NCBI GenBank assembly: GCA_935421135.1
Contig: OW285194.1
Location: forward strand, 14,407,376 to 14,471,375
DNA: 64,000 nt
Source of the DNA: Bugulina stolonifera
Lineage: Eukaryota; Bryozoa; Gymnolaemata; Cheilostomatida; Bugulidae
Reading direction: 5' to 3'
The position numbers and the translations under genes were made by a program. Shown one piece after another: positions 1 to 10,269 of the stretch (position 1 is the stretch's first letter; every line of letters begins with the position of its first letter). Below the pieces are notes generated by a model. It did not search any database. It had not been told where the DNA came from and saw only the letters and a list, made by a program, of their open reading frames with translations.

Positions 1-628
1 TATGTTCTGAGTGGAATAGCCTCCCAAGAGGCAACGATTCATGCCATTCAGTATAATGCATATCTGGTCTTTGCTTGAATGCTTGCAGTACTAAGTTGTA
101 TATACACCAAAACTTCACAAATGTATTGGCATCACACTTCCTGTACGTACGGTGTTAGTCATTCCCCGATCTACTTGCTGTACGTTGTGCATTATTCTGT
201 CCTATGGGACATTTATTACACTTATGATCCTAGTTCTTTTATACCAACCATAACTTGGACCTCCTCTGATCCAAGACTGACCTTAATGTACTGGTTAACC
301 TCTTGACCTCGAATTGGAACCAGATTTAGTATACAAGTAGCTCAATTTTGCATTGCTGCTTGCACTGACTCCGAGAACTTGACGGTACCTTAGGATCTCA
401 GAGTTCCGCTGTTTCACTCCATTACCTTGTCATGTGTTTACAATGTGTTGGGTTGGACCTGCTCACTCTATCTAGCCCTAGCCTATTCTTGTTTGGTCAG
501 CCGGTACTGACTCCCCTCCCCCTCCTCCCCCCCCATTTACCTTGCGCTCTGGCCTGTATATTGTACGGCTGAGCCTCAGCTATCAAGCAGAGCAGAAAAA
601 TACTAATCCTATTGGAATCTCTGTATGA

Positions 629-719
629 GTTCAGATAATTTGAATCCTTTGTGAGGAGTTGTCGCACTTCCTCCTCCGAGGCAGGACAACTCTACACAAA
701 GGGCGCACATGATCTGAAC
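629..719. repeat. 91-nt hairpin-forming inverted repeat
   Basis: The outer arms GTTCAGAT and ATCTGAAC are complementary. Further inward CCTTTGTG pairs with CACAAAGG, and GGAGTTGTC pairs approximately with GACAACTCT, leaving a loop of about 20 nt with bulges between the paired blocks. The size and shape suit either a tiny foldback MITE or a microRNA-like precursor. The inner GTTGTC/GACAAC core resembles the core of the dispersed hairpin family described at 1565-1660, which favours a transposon origin. Confidence 0.5.
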
Positions 720-983
720 TACCTCTACTACTATTAGTAAAGTGTCGTACCAGTACCAGGTCCAGTATTACACATACACATTCATGTCTGACCTGACATA
801 TTAGAACTGCAATCATAATGTAGAATGTTGTTTTTACTTCGCTTTCAAAGGCAGAAATGCAGTGTCCGAAGTGGAAAAATGAGGTGGGTACACAGTATAT
901 GCAATCTTACAGATTAGTATTTAATGATAACCACTTATTCTTATAGTAGCTAGGAAATTAGTGAATTACTAAAATCAAAAAAT

Positions 984-1052
984 ATGCTCTGGTGAGACTC
1001 GAACTCGAGACCCTATGAATGGGTGTCAAGCTCTCTACCACTATCAGGTCCA
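984..1052 (-). repeat. tRNA-like sequence (SINE head or tRNA pseudogene)
   Basis: Read on the minus strand this segment has an A-box-like TAGTGGTAGAGAG and a B-box-like GAGTTCGAGTC at the spacing of an internal RNA polymerase III promoter. The acceptor ends do not pair convincingly, so I do not call it a functional tRNA. A tRNA-derived SINE head or a decayed tRNA is the simplest reading. Confidence 0.5.
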
Positions 1053-1564
1053 CAGGGAATGTATGGGGAAAACTAGCCATTAAAATGAAGGTACACGCTT
1101 GCTGGCCGTATAACCACTAAAGTTGAGGTGGGTGCACATCGTATAATCCCGTATAACCACACTTCGAACACTGTAGAAATGCAAATTATAGTATTGTACA
1201 TGGACTAAATAGATCATGACGTTGTACAAAATAATGTTGTGTACACTTCAGAGTTGCCTACCCTTGGTCAATCTAGGTCGTGAGGAAAGATAACTACAAC
1301 TTACTCGGCAAGTAAATAACTAAAAGCCTGCAGGTTTTTGATTGGCACATTTTCTCACAACTGCTTCAATGAGACACCCTTAAAATATGGTCCCTTGCTA
1401 ATCTTCCAGATGGTTGCAAATTACATGAAATCTGCATTCCTAACGAAAGTTGCATAAATTTAGGTAATTTTCGACCTATTTACGATCGGATTGAAGATGA
1501 AACTGGTGACTTTTACCAAAATAATCTGTCAATGTGTTTCGTTATAAAACTATTAGAAAATCGC

Positions 1565-1660
1565 TGAGCACTCAAAGGCCTACATATCATAATTGGAAGT
1601 TGTCCTCTCTCAAATAGAGAAAGGACAACTTGTATTATATCACCATGTAGCAAGTGCCCT
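1565..1660. mobile_element. Foldback MITE, TGAGCACT/AGTTGTCCTCTC family
   Basis: The element opens with TGAGCACT and ends with AGTGCCCT, and its core is a hairpin AAGTTGTCCTCTCT ... AGAGAAAGGACAACTT. The same layout (TGRGCACT end, a spacer often containing ATAAGCTATT, an AGTTGTCCTCTC stem, the inverted stem, then AATAGCTTAT and AGTGCYCA) recurs at several other sites in the window. No coding capacity is present, as expected for a non-autonomous element. Confidence 0.65.
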
Positions 1661-2442
1661 GGGAGTATATGAGTAGAACATAAACATGGAGATTGGATAA
1701 CTGTTCAGGAATCCACTACATGACATCTTGTATTGACATCTGTATGATGTATATAAACTTACAGCGTGCAAAGTTTGCAATGTTATCAGAATGTAAAGGA
1801 AACAATGTGGGACTAAAAACAAGTCATGAGAGAAAAAAGGGAAGAGAGAATAGAGTGTGTGAAACATTTTGGATTGTCTGAGGTAAGACAACTTCAAACA
1901 ACTTTCTGTTGTTGCATGCAGCTGCTTCCCTACAGTCCATCATTGCTTGTCCCCATAATTCCTTTGTATTAGCACATAACATAATGTTGCTGTATGATGT
2001 AATAACATCATAAACAATAGTATGGTTTTGTCGCTGCACAGTAAGATTTCAATGAATATACATGTAATATTCACATGTACATTGCATGTATATGCACTTC
2101 ATTACATTGATTTCATCTTATCATATCTTTAGTAAACCAATACTGACTGTATTATGTGGTAAAGTAGGATCGATACTGATATAAATACAAATAACTATAT
2201 ACATGTTACTACATGTACTTACATGTAATTATACAGTATGTATATTGCCATCAGTTTAGATGTAACTTTAAATAATATATACTAATTATGGTATAATATC
2301 ATTATGATTGTCATAATGAACACGTATGATTCTTGTTGCATGTAAAAAGATATACAGTTTAACCTATTTACATGGGCTACTTACCATGCATTTACCTATA
2401 ATTGAATCACAAGTAGAAAAATTATTTTAAGGCGGGGAATTA

Positions 2443-2484
2443 ATTGTCCTCTCTTGCAGCCCAGAATAAAAGAGAGAGGACAAT
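2443..2484. mobile_element. Diverged copy of the foldback MITE (core hairpin)
   Basis: ATTGTCCTCTCTT pairs with AAGAGAGAGGACAAT across a loop of about 13 nt. The outer TGAGCACT ends are not recognisable here, so only the core stem is annotated. Confidence 0.5.
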
Positions 2485-3044
2485 CACAGTCATGTGGGGT
2501 AAAGATGTTTCTGAACATAATAATATAGACCTTATAAAATTTTCCCCACACAGCTTACTCTCATGAGTGGTTGTACTGCATACTGGCCAATTCTAAAGGC
2601 ATGTTCACATAGACTGGGACCCTGTAAGCATAGAGATACAAATGTACATTCACTAGTGTGACTACATGAGCTACACATAGCTTGAGTCCTTGTGCTTTAT
2701 CAAATGGTATCATTCAAGCATTCTTAAACACTGCTATGTAGTAGCATAGATAAAAAAGCAGAAATACCTGTAGAATATACTAGTTACACCAATCAGCTGG
2801 TCATGTGGGTCTTTGTAGGGATAAGAAACCTACTTGGTTGTGGTAGAACTTTTTCCCTTGAAGCAATTTGCCCAAATCTTCAGCGATTTGTTTGTTTGTT
2901 TGATGATAATAATCATGAGACTGCTGGGCTCCCTCACTGTGTGTTTCATTTCACCTGTTCACACCTGCTATCGGTCAATGGCGGTCAATAATAATAGTGG
3001 TCAAGGGTGGTCAGTGGTAATCCTCTTAGTTGTCCAACTCATGG

Positions 3045-3051
3045 TATATAA
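3045..3051 (+). promoter_or_regulatory. TATA box of secreted-peptide gene A
   Basis: TATATAA lies in a block conserved with the second gene copy (TATATAAA at 5825). Transcription would begin about 30 nt downstream, in the shared block around 3072-3085 (AAGTGGACAGT). The inferred non-coding first exon ends at 3189, before GTAAAT. Conservation between paralogues is the main support. Confidence 0.6.
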
Positions 3052-3485
3052 GGGACTGGGATAAGTCTAAGTGGACAGTCCTGTCCTGGTAGGTCTTCTG
3101 GAGCAGGGGGATTTGACACAAAGTGACAACAGCTTCTACACAGTTGGATACATGTACATGTATATAATCAAACAAAATCTTCTCAAAAGGTAAATGAAAT
3201 AGTTTATATTAGTACATGTATATAATACTACTATTCACACCTAGTTTGCATTATTCATATGATAGTTTTATGATAATGTACTGCTACATGAAGCACCAAA
3301 CAGTACAGATCTACGTTAGGTAATACCAGTGAATATATCCAATGTACTTGAGCTACTGACAGTCCTCTCTGTATACTGAATTGCACATCTGATGATAAAG
3401 TTGGAAATTGTTAGATCCCAACATAACAGTTTCATATTCTTTGTGCCATATTATGTTGGTGTACCTTTTTTGTAGCTCTGCAAGA

Positions 3486-3659
3486 ATGAGGTGTCTCCAG
3501 CTTATCTTTGTATATTTAGCAGTTCTTCTTGCCTTGATTGTGACATCTTCAGCTAGGAAACCAAGGAATTGGTCTTGGTTCGCAGCCCCTCGCCGAAACA
3601 GTGGGCAACAGAAATTTAGATCCCACAATCCTCAGAGATTCCACGGGGTTCCCCGTTAA
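3486..3659 (+). CDS. Small secreted basic peptide, copy A (57 aa)
   Basis: The coding exon follows a 3' splice site (TTTTTTGTAG, exon begins 3476) joined to a non-coding first exon ending at 3189. The 57-aa product starts MRCLQLIFVYLAVLLALIV and ends its hydrophobic core at SSA, a classic signal peptide with likely cleavage near residue 23. The mature part of about 34 residues is strongly basic, rich in Arg, Lys, Asn and Trp, contains no Cys, and ends FHGVPR. The start is the Met conserved in copy B. In this copy an upstream ATG at the end of exon 1 is also in frame and would add 16 residues, but copy B has a stop in that frame. No family was recognised; a neuropeptide-like or host-defence-like secreted peptide is conceivable but unproven. 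Confidence 0.7.
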   Translation: MRCLQLIFVYLAVLLALIVTSSARKPRNWSWFAAPRRNSGQQKFRSHNPQRFHGVPR

Positions 3660-4645
3660 AAGGTAGATTAAAGATGTATGGTTGTATAGTACAATACAAT
3701 AGAGGTAGAGGTTATATAGTTGTCGAAATTAAACTGGTATATAAATTGTACTTACTTGTCTAAAGTAATTAAGGTCGCATATTTTGGTAGTACTTTTAGA
3801 AAATAGTGGAGTATGATGAATTAATGAAACATGTCTTTAGTTATAAAAAATTAAATATGTAGTACATGCACTTACTTTTTTCTCACATTTCTCACTGATA
3901 TGGTAGTAGTCCTGTTCAGTTACCAGGCTCAATGAGAAACTGTCACCTCACTCACTTTTCTGTGTCATCTATGTGACGGTTCCAACGCTTCAATTCAGCA
4001 CTTATTGTGTGTATCCATCTGCGTTTGGGCCTTCCTCTCCTTCTCCTGCCAGCAAATTGCATTTCAATCACTTGTATAATATCTTCATCTTCATGTCTAC
4101 TACGCCATGCACGACCAAACCACTGTCAATTTATATACTGGCATCAGCTTTACGCTCTTATTTTGTAGATCTTCATTCACAAAGATATCCACAGTAGCAT
4201 CTTCACTACATGCTGCTTCTACCGTCAATTATGCAAGAAGAGATCAAGGGCTTACGGTGAATAATGCCATCTAAGAGTTAAACAGCAACTCCATTATTAG
4301 TATAATAGTTATATTTTAATTTTGCCAGTATTACAAGTTATATAACATAACTCTATTATGCCCTGATTCATGCCCTGATAACCCTCTCTTTCTCTTAATA
4401 TGTTTGGAACTAGGGCTATTTAATTAATTGGCCTGCAGATACTAGACACAGAGTGTATTCACTTTTGACCATAATTTTTGCTACATAAATTAATTAATTA
4501 ATTGATTTATAATTTTGTTTTATACCAGTGATGTGTCTTGATCTACTTCTTCATCAAATAGCTATACTTAGAAGGTATCTCAACTTTCTTTCAAATGCTA
4601 ATTCTAACCCCACGACTTTCTGTAGCCAGATGCATTACATTAGAT

Positions 4646-5036
4646 CATGGGTGGGCAACCTTTTTGAGTCTAAGGCCACTTTTAGATGATAATTTCATAA
4701 AAGGCCACCATCACCTTTAACTTTTATTGACGAAAAATTTTTACCTCTCTATATCACCGTTTGTCAGCATCTTAATGGTCATATCATGATTCTTAATATT
4801 TGTCATTACAAATTAATATTTCATAAATTGAATATTTATAAAAAAATTGAAAAAACTCAACTTCGTTCAGTTATTGCAATGACTGTTTTGTTCACCTTTA
4901 ATTGTCCTCAAATACAAATAACGTTGAAATGATTTAAAGATACATACAATCTTTCTATTTTCCCAACAACATAAAGGCCCCATCAAATCAGCAAAAAGGC
5001 CACAGTGGCCTAAAGGCCGCACGTTGCCCATAGCTG
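4646..5036. mobile_element. hAT-type MITE with 8-bp target duplication
   Basis: A 391-bp element is bounded by imperfect terminal inverted repeats CATGGGTGGGCAAC and GTTGCCCATAGCTG. It is flanked on both sides by the direct 8-bp duplication CATTAGAT (4638-4645 and 5037-5044). Subterminal AAGGCCAC motifs are repeated in both orientations. The GGGTGGGCAAC end and 8-bp duplication are typical of hAT DNA transposons; no transposase is encoded, so it is non-autonomous. Confidence 0.88.
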
Positions 5037-5065
5037 CATTAGATGAATGCTAGCAATAAAATAAA

Positions 5066-5268
5066 CAGTTCACATACATCTACACAACAGTTCACATACA
5101 CCTACACAACAGTTCACATACACCTACACAACAGTTCATATACACCGACACAACAGTTCATATACACCTACACAATAGTTCATATACACCTACACAATAT
5201 AGTTCATATATAGCTACACAACAGTTTGTATACATGATATACTGATATGATATACACCTACACAGTAG
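5066..5268 (+). repeat. Minisatellite, unit about 22 bp
   Basis: About nine head-to-tail copies of a unit like ACAGTTCACATACACCTACA are visible, with increasing divergence (CATATA variants) towards the right end. Confidence 0.85.
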
Positions 5269-5824
5269 CGCACCCTTACGCTAACCCTAGTCTGTAATAG
5301 TGCATTGCCAGAATTCCTTTAATATTACTGGTAAAAAAAGTTACACAAACCAGTACTACGTAACAAAATGATATATAGTGTAAGGAGGGTATATTACACT
5401 CATTTAAATGATGAGAAACTATGGTTAACATTGATGAGAAGCCAAGGCTGACATATTTCAAAACAAAGTAAAAATCATAGTGTTGTCACCAAAATACACC
5501 AAGAAATAATCTATTTGTAGCTCAGACTTTGTAGAGGGATAGAAACACTTGTAGGAATTTACTTTATGAAAGACATCAGGAGTTATTGTCCTATTGGCTC
5601 TGTTCCAACTTAAGAGTTTTGTGCTGGGAAAGGTTGTTGATTGGCTGTTAGAGTTATTATGTGAATCTGCAATACATTCATAAATTACTTTGGGGGGGGG
5701 GGCAGGGAGGGCTTGAAACCTAGGCTATGTGGTAATAACTGTCCTCATGCCTTTCACCTACTCTTATATTTCAATTTATCATGCATTGAGTCAGTGGTAA
5801 TCCCCTTAATTGCCCGACTCATGG

Positions 5825-5832
5825 TATATAAA
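5825..5832 (+). promoter_or_regulatory. TATA box of secreted-peptide gene B
   Basis: TATATAAA sits in the same conserved promoter block as in copy A, with GGACTGGGATA immediately downstream. The inferred non-coding first exon runs from about 5855 to 5963 and ends at AAAAG before GTAAAA. Confidence 0.6.
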
Positions 5833-6363
5833 GGACTGGGATATGACTAAGTGGACAGTATTACTCTGGTAGACCTTTAGAGCAGAGGAATTTTACAGGA
5901 AGTGACGACAACTGCCACACAGTTGGGTACAATATATTATCAGATAACATTTTCTTAGAAAAGGTAAAATAATTTATTATAATTATTATTATTTGAAAAT
6001 TTTAATCTGATCTAAGGCACATTTTCTTAAATATAGTTTTATATTTCTAATATTCCAGCAATCACTTTCCATGGTTGTTATCGTCAGAGGAAGTTGTTGC
6101 TGTGTCATTACAAATGTTGTACTATGAGTAAAACCCTATTTAAGAAATATGTTTTTGAATGTTACAGTTACGTAATATGAAATTATAGGCCAGATATGGC
6201 AAATTTTTTCTGAACCCATTAACTGTTATTATAGTATTATACTATACCAAGAGATTTTAGTTGAAGTGGTTATACTACTGAACACCATTAGTGGAGTCGC
6301 ATGTATTATTGTATTATTGTGTTTTAATTCAATACACCTCTTTTACCGTGTAGCTCTGCAAGA

Positions 6364-6504
6364 ATGAGGTGCCTTCAGCTTATCTTTGTACTTCTGGCAG
6401 TTCTTCTTGCCTTGATTGTGGCATCTTCAGCTCGGAGACCACATGGTGGAAGGAATAGAATGTTAACTCATAAAAAGAGAATTTGTTGGCATTGTATTGG
6501 ATAA
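6364..6504 (+). CDS. Small secreted basic peptide, copy B (46 aa)
   Basis: The exon begins at 6354 after ACCGTGTAG, with the same CTCTGCAAGAATGAGG start context as copy A. The signal peptide MRCLQLIFVLLAVLLALIVA is almost identical to copy A (two substitutions over 23 residues). After SSAR-RP the sequence is unrelated: about 23 residues, basic, His-rich, with two Cys in the C-terminal CWHCIG and a stop at 6502-6504. An in-frame stop in the first exon (TTC TTA GAA region) makes this Met the start. Conserved leader with replaced mature region is the pattern seen in fast-evolving secreted peptide families. It may instead be a decayed copy whose frame closes early. Confidence 0.62.
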   Translation: MRCLQLIFVLLAVLLALIVASSARRPHGGRNRMLTHKKRICWHCIG

Positions 6505-7398
6505 ATGTAAGTTAACGATATTACATGTATGATGTAATACAACAATATACATGTGTTATTAGTTATTAACGTCAAACTGGAGAATTTACATATCACACTC
6601 ATATTTACCCTGAATAAGTTAATATCACCACAGTTGAGTATTATCTCAAGGATATTCAAATTTTGAGGCAATAGATATGCACAACATGCTAATATATCTA
6701 TACAGGCTTACACCTCAAGTGTTCTAGTCGTATTATGTATATTATGTATTGTGTATTACATAATATGAATTACATGTTATGCATTACGTACTACAAAGTA
6801 GTTTAAACATCTCCTGACCTTTCATGTAAATATTATATGAATCTGGTCATATCGGTTTTTTCAACCGTTTTCATCTCAACTTGAAACAGACATCAGATGA
6901 TTGTGATCTTCACGCACTTTAGTTATTAAGATTTCATATATTTGATATCAGTTTTACACTCTTTACCCTCTTACATTGTAGACATCAATGTACACAAAGA
7001 TATAATATGACATCTAACTTAATTCCCTCATCTGCCCAGGAAGAGCTCAAGGACTCGAATCACTTTGGCATAGAACTATTAGTTGTTAGCAATATTACTA
7101 TTATAAAATATACTAATTCTAGTAATTCCTCGGTTACCTCCAATGTGGTATGTGTAGTATCCTCTATAGCAGCTCCGACATGACGTTACAACCCCTTTTA
7201 CCTTATCCAAACCGCTACTTGTTAAATACGTTTAGAACTAGGGCTATAATTCAACTAGCCTGCTCTTTCTTTTGACACAGAGTGTATTCACTTTTGAACT
7301 TACAGCATATTTGCTATTACTATGTCATATGCATTGACAGCTTTATGCCAGTGATATTTTATTTATTCAATAAAACTAACATTCAGAAATACCATAGA

Positions 7399-8044
7399 AT
7401 GAAATATACCTTACTTTGGCTTCTAGAGCTAATTTTAGGTAAGTAAATCATGATGGAATTGATGATGAAGTTATGCAATAAAATACATGGCAATTGCACA
7501 AGCATTTACCATGAGCTACAGTACCTTTCTAGTATAAGTGATAACTGATAGTCATAATCAACATTCCACAACAGAAGAAACAACACAATAAATAGTTCAA
7601 GCATGGCTCTATATACTTTATTATATGCATAATTAAATAATATACATGTAGCTTTATTTTTTACATCACATGAACTTTCAGCAAGCCAGTTTGGCTTGCA
7701 GATTGCAATAGTCTCATTGAAGGAACATATTCAGCCAAGTTGTACAGCAGAATGGCAGATTGATAGATTTTCTTCTCCCAGTAAGTCACTGTCTATATTA
7801 TTGTCTACAGTGAGCATCAAGTAAGGAAAAGCTGTTCCAAATTTCCACATGTACTGTTGGTTGTAGTTTGGGACCGATCTTGGTTCAGTTGCAATGAATT
7901 ATTAAATTGTTTTGGTGATACAGACCAACAAGCTGGCTGGTGTATATTATGAACTACAATTAGCCCTGATAGAGTATAATAGTGTTTTCTGACTATCTAG
8001 GAAACTACAGTTATCTTCACTTGGTTCCAATACTAGACTGCTAG
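7399..8044 (+). CDS. Candidate three-exon secreted 60-aa protein (weak)
   Basis: Exons 7399-7438, 7682-7780 and 8001-8044 join in frame (183 nt with stop) through introns GTAAGT...TTTCAG and GTAAGT...TATCTAG, both phase 1. The product opens MKYTLLWLLELILA, a short hydrophobic leader, followed by an open stretch containing two Cys and ends LVPILDC. Support is only splice consensus plus frame closure. The region homologous to exon 1 in duplication copy A (around 4570-4610) lacks both the ATG and the donor, so this could be chance. Confidence 0.27.
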
Positions 8045-10269
8045 AGTGAGCAGAGCTGGGGTCAGCCACATTTACACAACGGAAGGTGAAAGACTACCAA
8101 ATGAAACCTGCAAGTATTCTGTACCTAGTCTTTCTCTAGAATGTGTATTTGCAATCACATTCGGTTGTCCCTTTTTGAGTAAAACACCAGACTTTCTGTA
8201 GAATGTAAAACTAAGGCTATCTAAGCATGATTACTGTAGTTACTGAGGTGCTTCGGCAAAGCGCACACAATCGAGCGTGCACATACACATGACATTGACA
8301 ATACATGCATATTAAGGTTTTTTTTACCCAAAATGTTTCCCAACATGTATGAAGCTGCCATTCCCACACCTAATGAGCACACAGACTAAATATTATCCAT
8401 CACGGAAATATTATACTGAAAAATATGTATTTGAATGTTTTCAACTCGCCGAGTATTAAATTTAGAAAAAACACAAGAAAATGCAAAAATGATTTTAATG
8501 TTGTTTTATTACCCGAAACAAGTGAGAAAAGTATAGGTGAACCAAGAAAATTGAAGTTAACAGATTTATAATCGCTTTAGGCCTGCATGCCTACCAATAG
8601 GCGCACATAGCCACTAGTTTGATTCAATTTGTAAACAAAACAACTAATTAAAAAAACAGAAAAAATTGAAGCTCATGCTAAAAAGTAGAAATGGGACCGC
8701 ATATTACAGTAACTGTATAGTCAACCCAGAGCACACATCACTCACCAGTGAGATAGTCACCTGGTGTCAAGGTTGAAAATGAACGAGCAATGATAATCTC
8801 ATAATACCCTAAATATAATTAATTAACAGGTCTTCAGATCTCATTGGCTGTGCAACTTGACTTGAGCATTTTGTGTCAACTTCTCTAATCTGTAGAATTT
8901 ATGAGAGCAGGAAGACAGCGAGTCGGCAGTGCTGTCTGTCTGTGCGTCTGTGTGTCAGTCAGTATGTGTGTGTGTGTGTGCCATTTTCACATCTGCAAGA
9001 TGCCAAGATTATAATATCGTTAAGTGTTATGTCATAATTACTCATTTATAAATACCTTAAATGTTTAAAAACAGTAATAGTAAACAACACCAGCTGTGGG
9101 GATAAATTTATTACAGTCTTTAATTTTCTAGAAGATTTTAACCACTTCATTAGTGCCTACTTATTTTTAATCTTGCCCAAAACATAAATGATTACAGATG
9201 CAAAGGTGAAAAAGAAAAATCATTGTTTTTTTTAAATTATGCCCAACAAATGAAGTCGGCATTTGCATTTGAAATAGTATAATATTAGATTGACAAAATG
9301 ATGCTTTTAATTCCTTAACACATCGCGCAAGGATAGCGGAAGATTTTTATCAATGATTTCTCCGATGAGCCGTTGGAGAAGACAACTTTTAGATACATTT
9401 TTCGTACTTAGGTAATGCACGTATGTCATAGAAACACAAGTTGATTTTAGAGTTAACTTTTTTGGATTTAGTAATTTATGTGTACTATCCAGAACGTATA
9501 GAATGAAACTGACTTGAAATTTCATTGATAACCAGATAAAATGGGCAGATTATTAGTCACTCTTGAGATACGGTGAAGTCAAACTATTGTCTGTCTATAA
9601 TTTAGAATGGTGCCACTTGTACTGAAACACAGAGATTTTATGACAAACAGGCAGACTTGAACAGCTGAACTATGTGTGTAAGCTCAGAGCTCAGAGCTCA
9701 GTGACCCATGCATGTATAATGCTACAGTGCATACCTTCTAATTACAGCCAGAATTGCTGTGCTGATGTGATATGCAGTTCATATCAACCAATTTATAGGA
9801 TTTTCTGTTGTTGCTAACTTTTCGTTATACTTGTTGAATAGAAAATAGAATAATAAATAGCTAAATCATTTTTAACTTTCTGAATAAGGACACAGATAAG
9901 CGTATACTGTATTCATGTGTATAGCAGGTAAATAAGTCTATCCCTATTATACAAGTACTTGTACATTTACCTGCAGGTAAATGTGTAGATGTGTATAAAA
10001 GACAGTTTTAAAATCAATGTTATGTAAAGGTACAAACATGTAGACCTACAGTTTGGTAGTTAAACCTCCGGACAAATGAATTGCGTAGCTCCCAGTTACC
10101 AGCTGCTATTTGCGAAATGTCTGCATGCATGTGCATGGCTAAATACATGTGTGTAAACATGATACAGGCTACATGTACCCGTATACTAGCGTGTGCAAAC
10201 ATCTGCATATACAATGTACTTGTGTATACTATCATACTATCATATTATTAAATGTACATGTTTCCTTAC
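8045..10269. other. Intergenic, no gene seen
   Basis: The sequence is AT-rich and no coding exon with splice context was found on either strand. A short TCTG/TGTG-rich microsatellite occurs around 8930-8980. The rest shows only short A or T runs. Confidence 0.55.

Larger units (their letters stand above)
1..3004. other. Gene-poor repeat-rich left flank
   Basis: I see no protein-coding gene here. The open frames are short, lack splice context and show no composition typical of protein. The stretch holds a 91-nt hairpin (629-719), a degenerate tRNA-like unit (984-1052), one well preserved foldback MITE (1565-1660) and a second related hairpin (2443-2484), each listed separately. The remainder is AT-rich, with many TACATGTA-like words that recur all over the window. 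Confidence 0.6.
3005..4615 (+). repeat. Tandem duplication, copy A
   Basis: This segment aligns along most of its length with 5775-7440. Shared blocks include the promoter (ACTCATGGTATATAA, GGACTGGGATA), the first exon, the signal-peptide exon, a downstream block with ACAAAGATAT and AGAGCTCAAGG-like words, and GACACAGAGTGTATTCACTTTTGA. The copies differ by many indels and substitutions outside the signal-peptide exon, so the duplication is not recent. Confidence 0.75.
5775..7440 (+). repeat. Tandem duplication, copy B
   Basis: This is the partner of 3005-4615. The intron within the peptide gene is longer here (5964-6353, 390 nt, against 286 nt in copy A). Homology fades around 7440, where copy B has a candidate start codon and splice donor that copy A lacks. 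Confidence 0.75.

Noticed and set aside
984..1052. Functional tRNA gene
   Set aside because: Internal boxes are present, but the acceptor stem does not pair, so it is kept only as a tRNA-like repeat.
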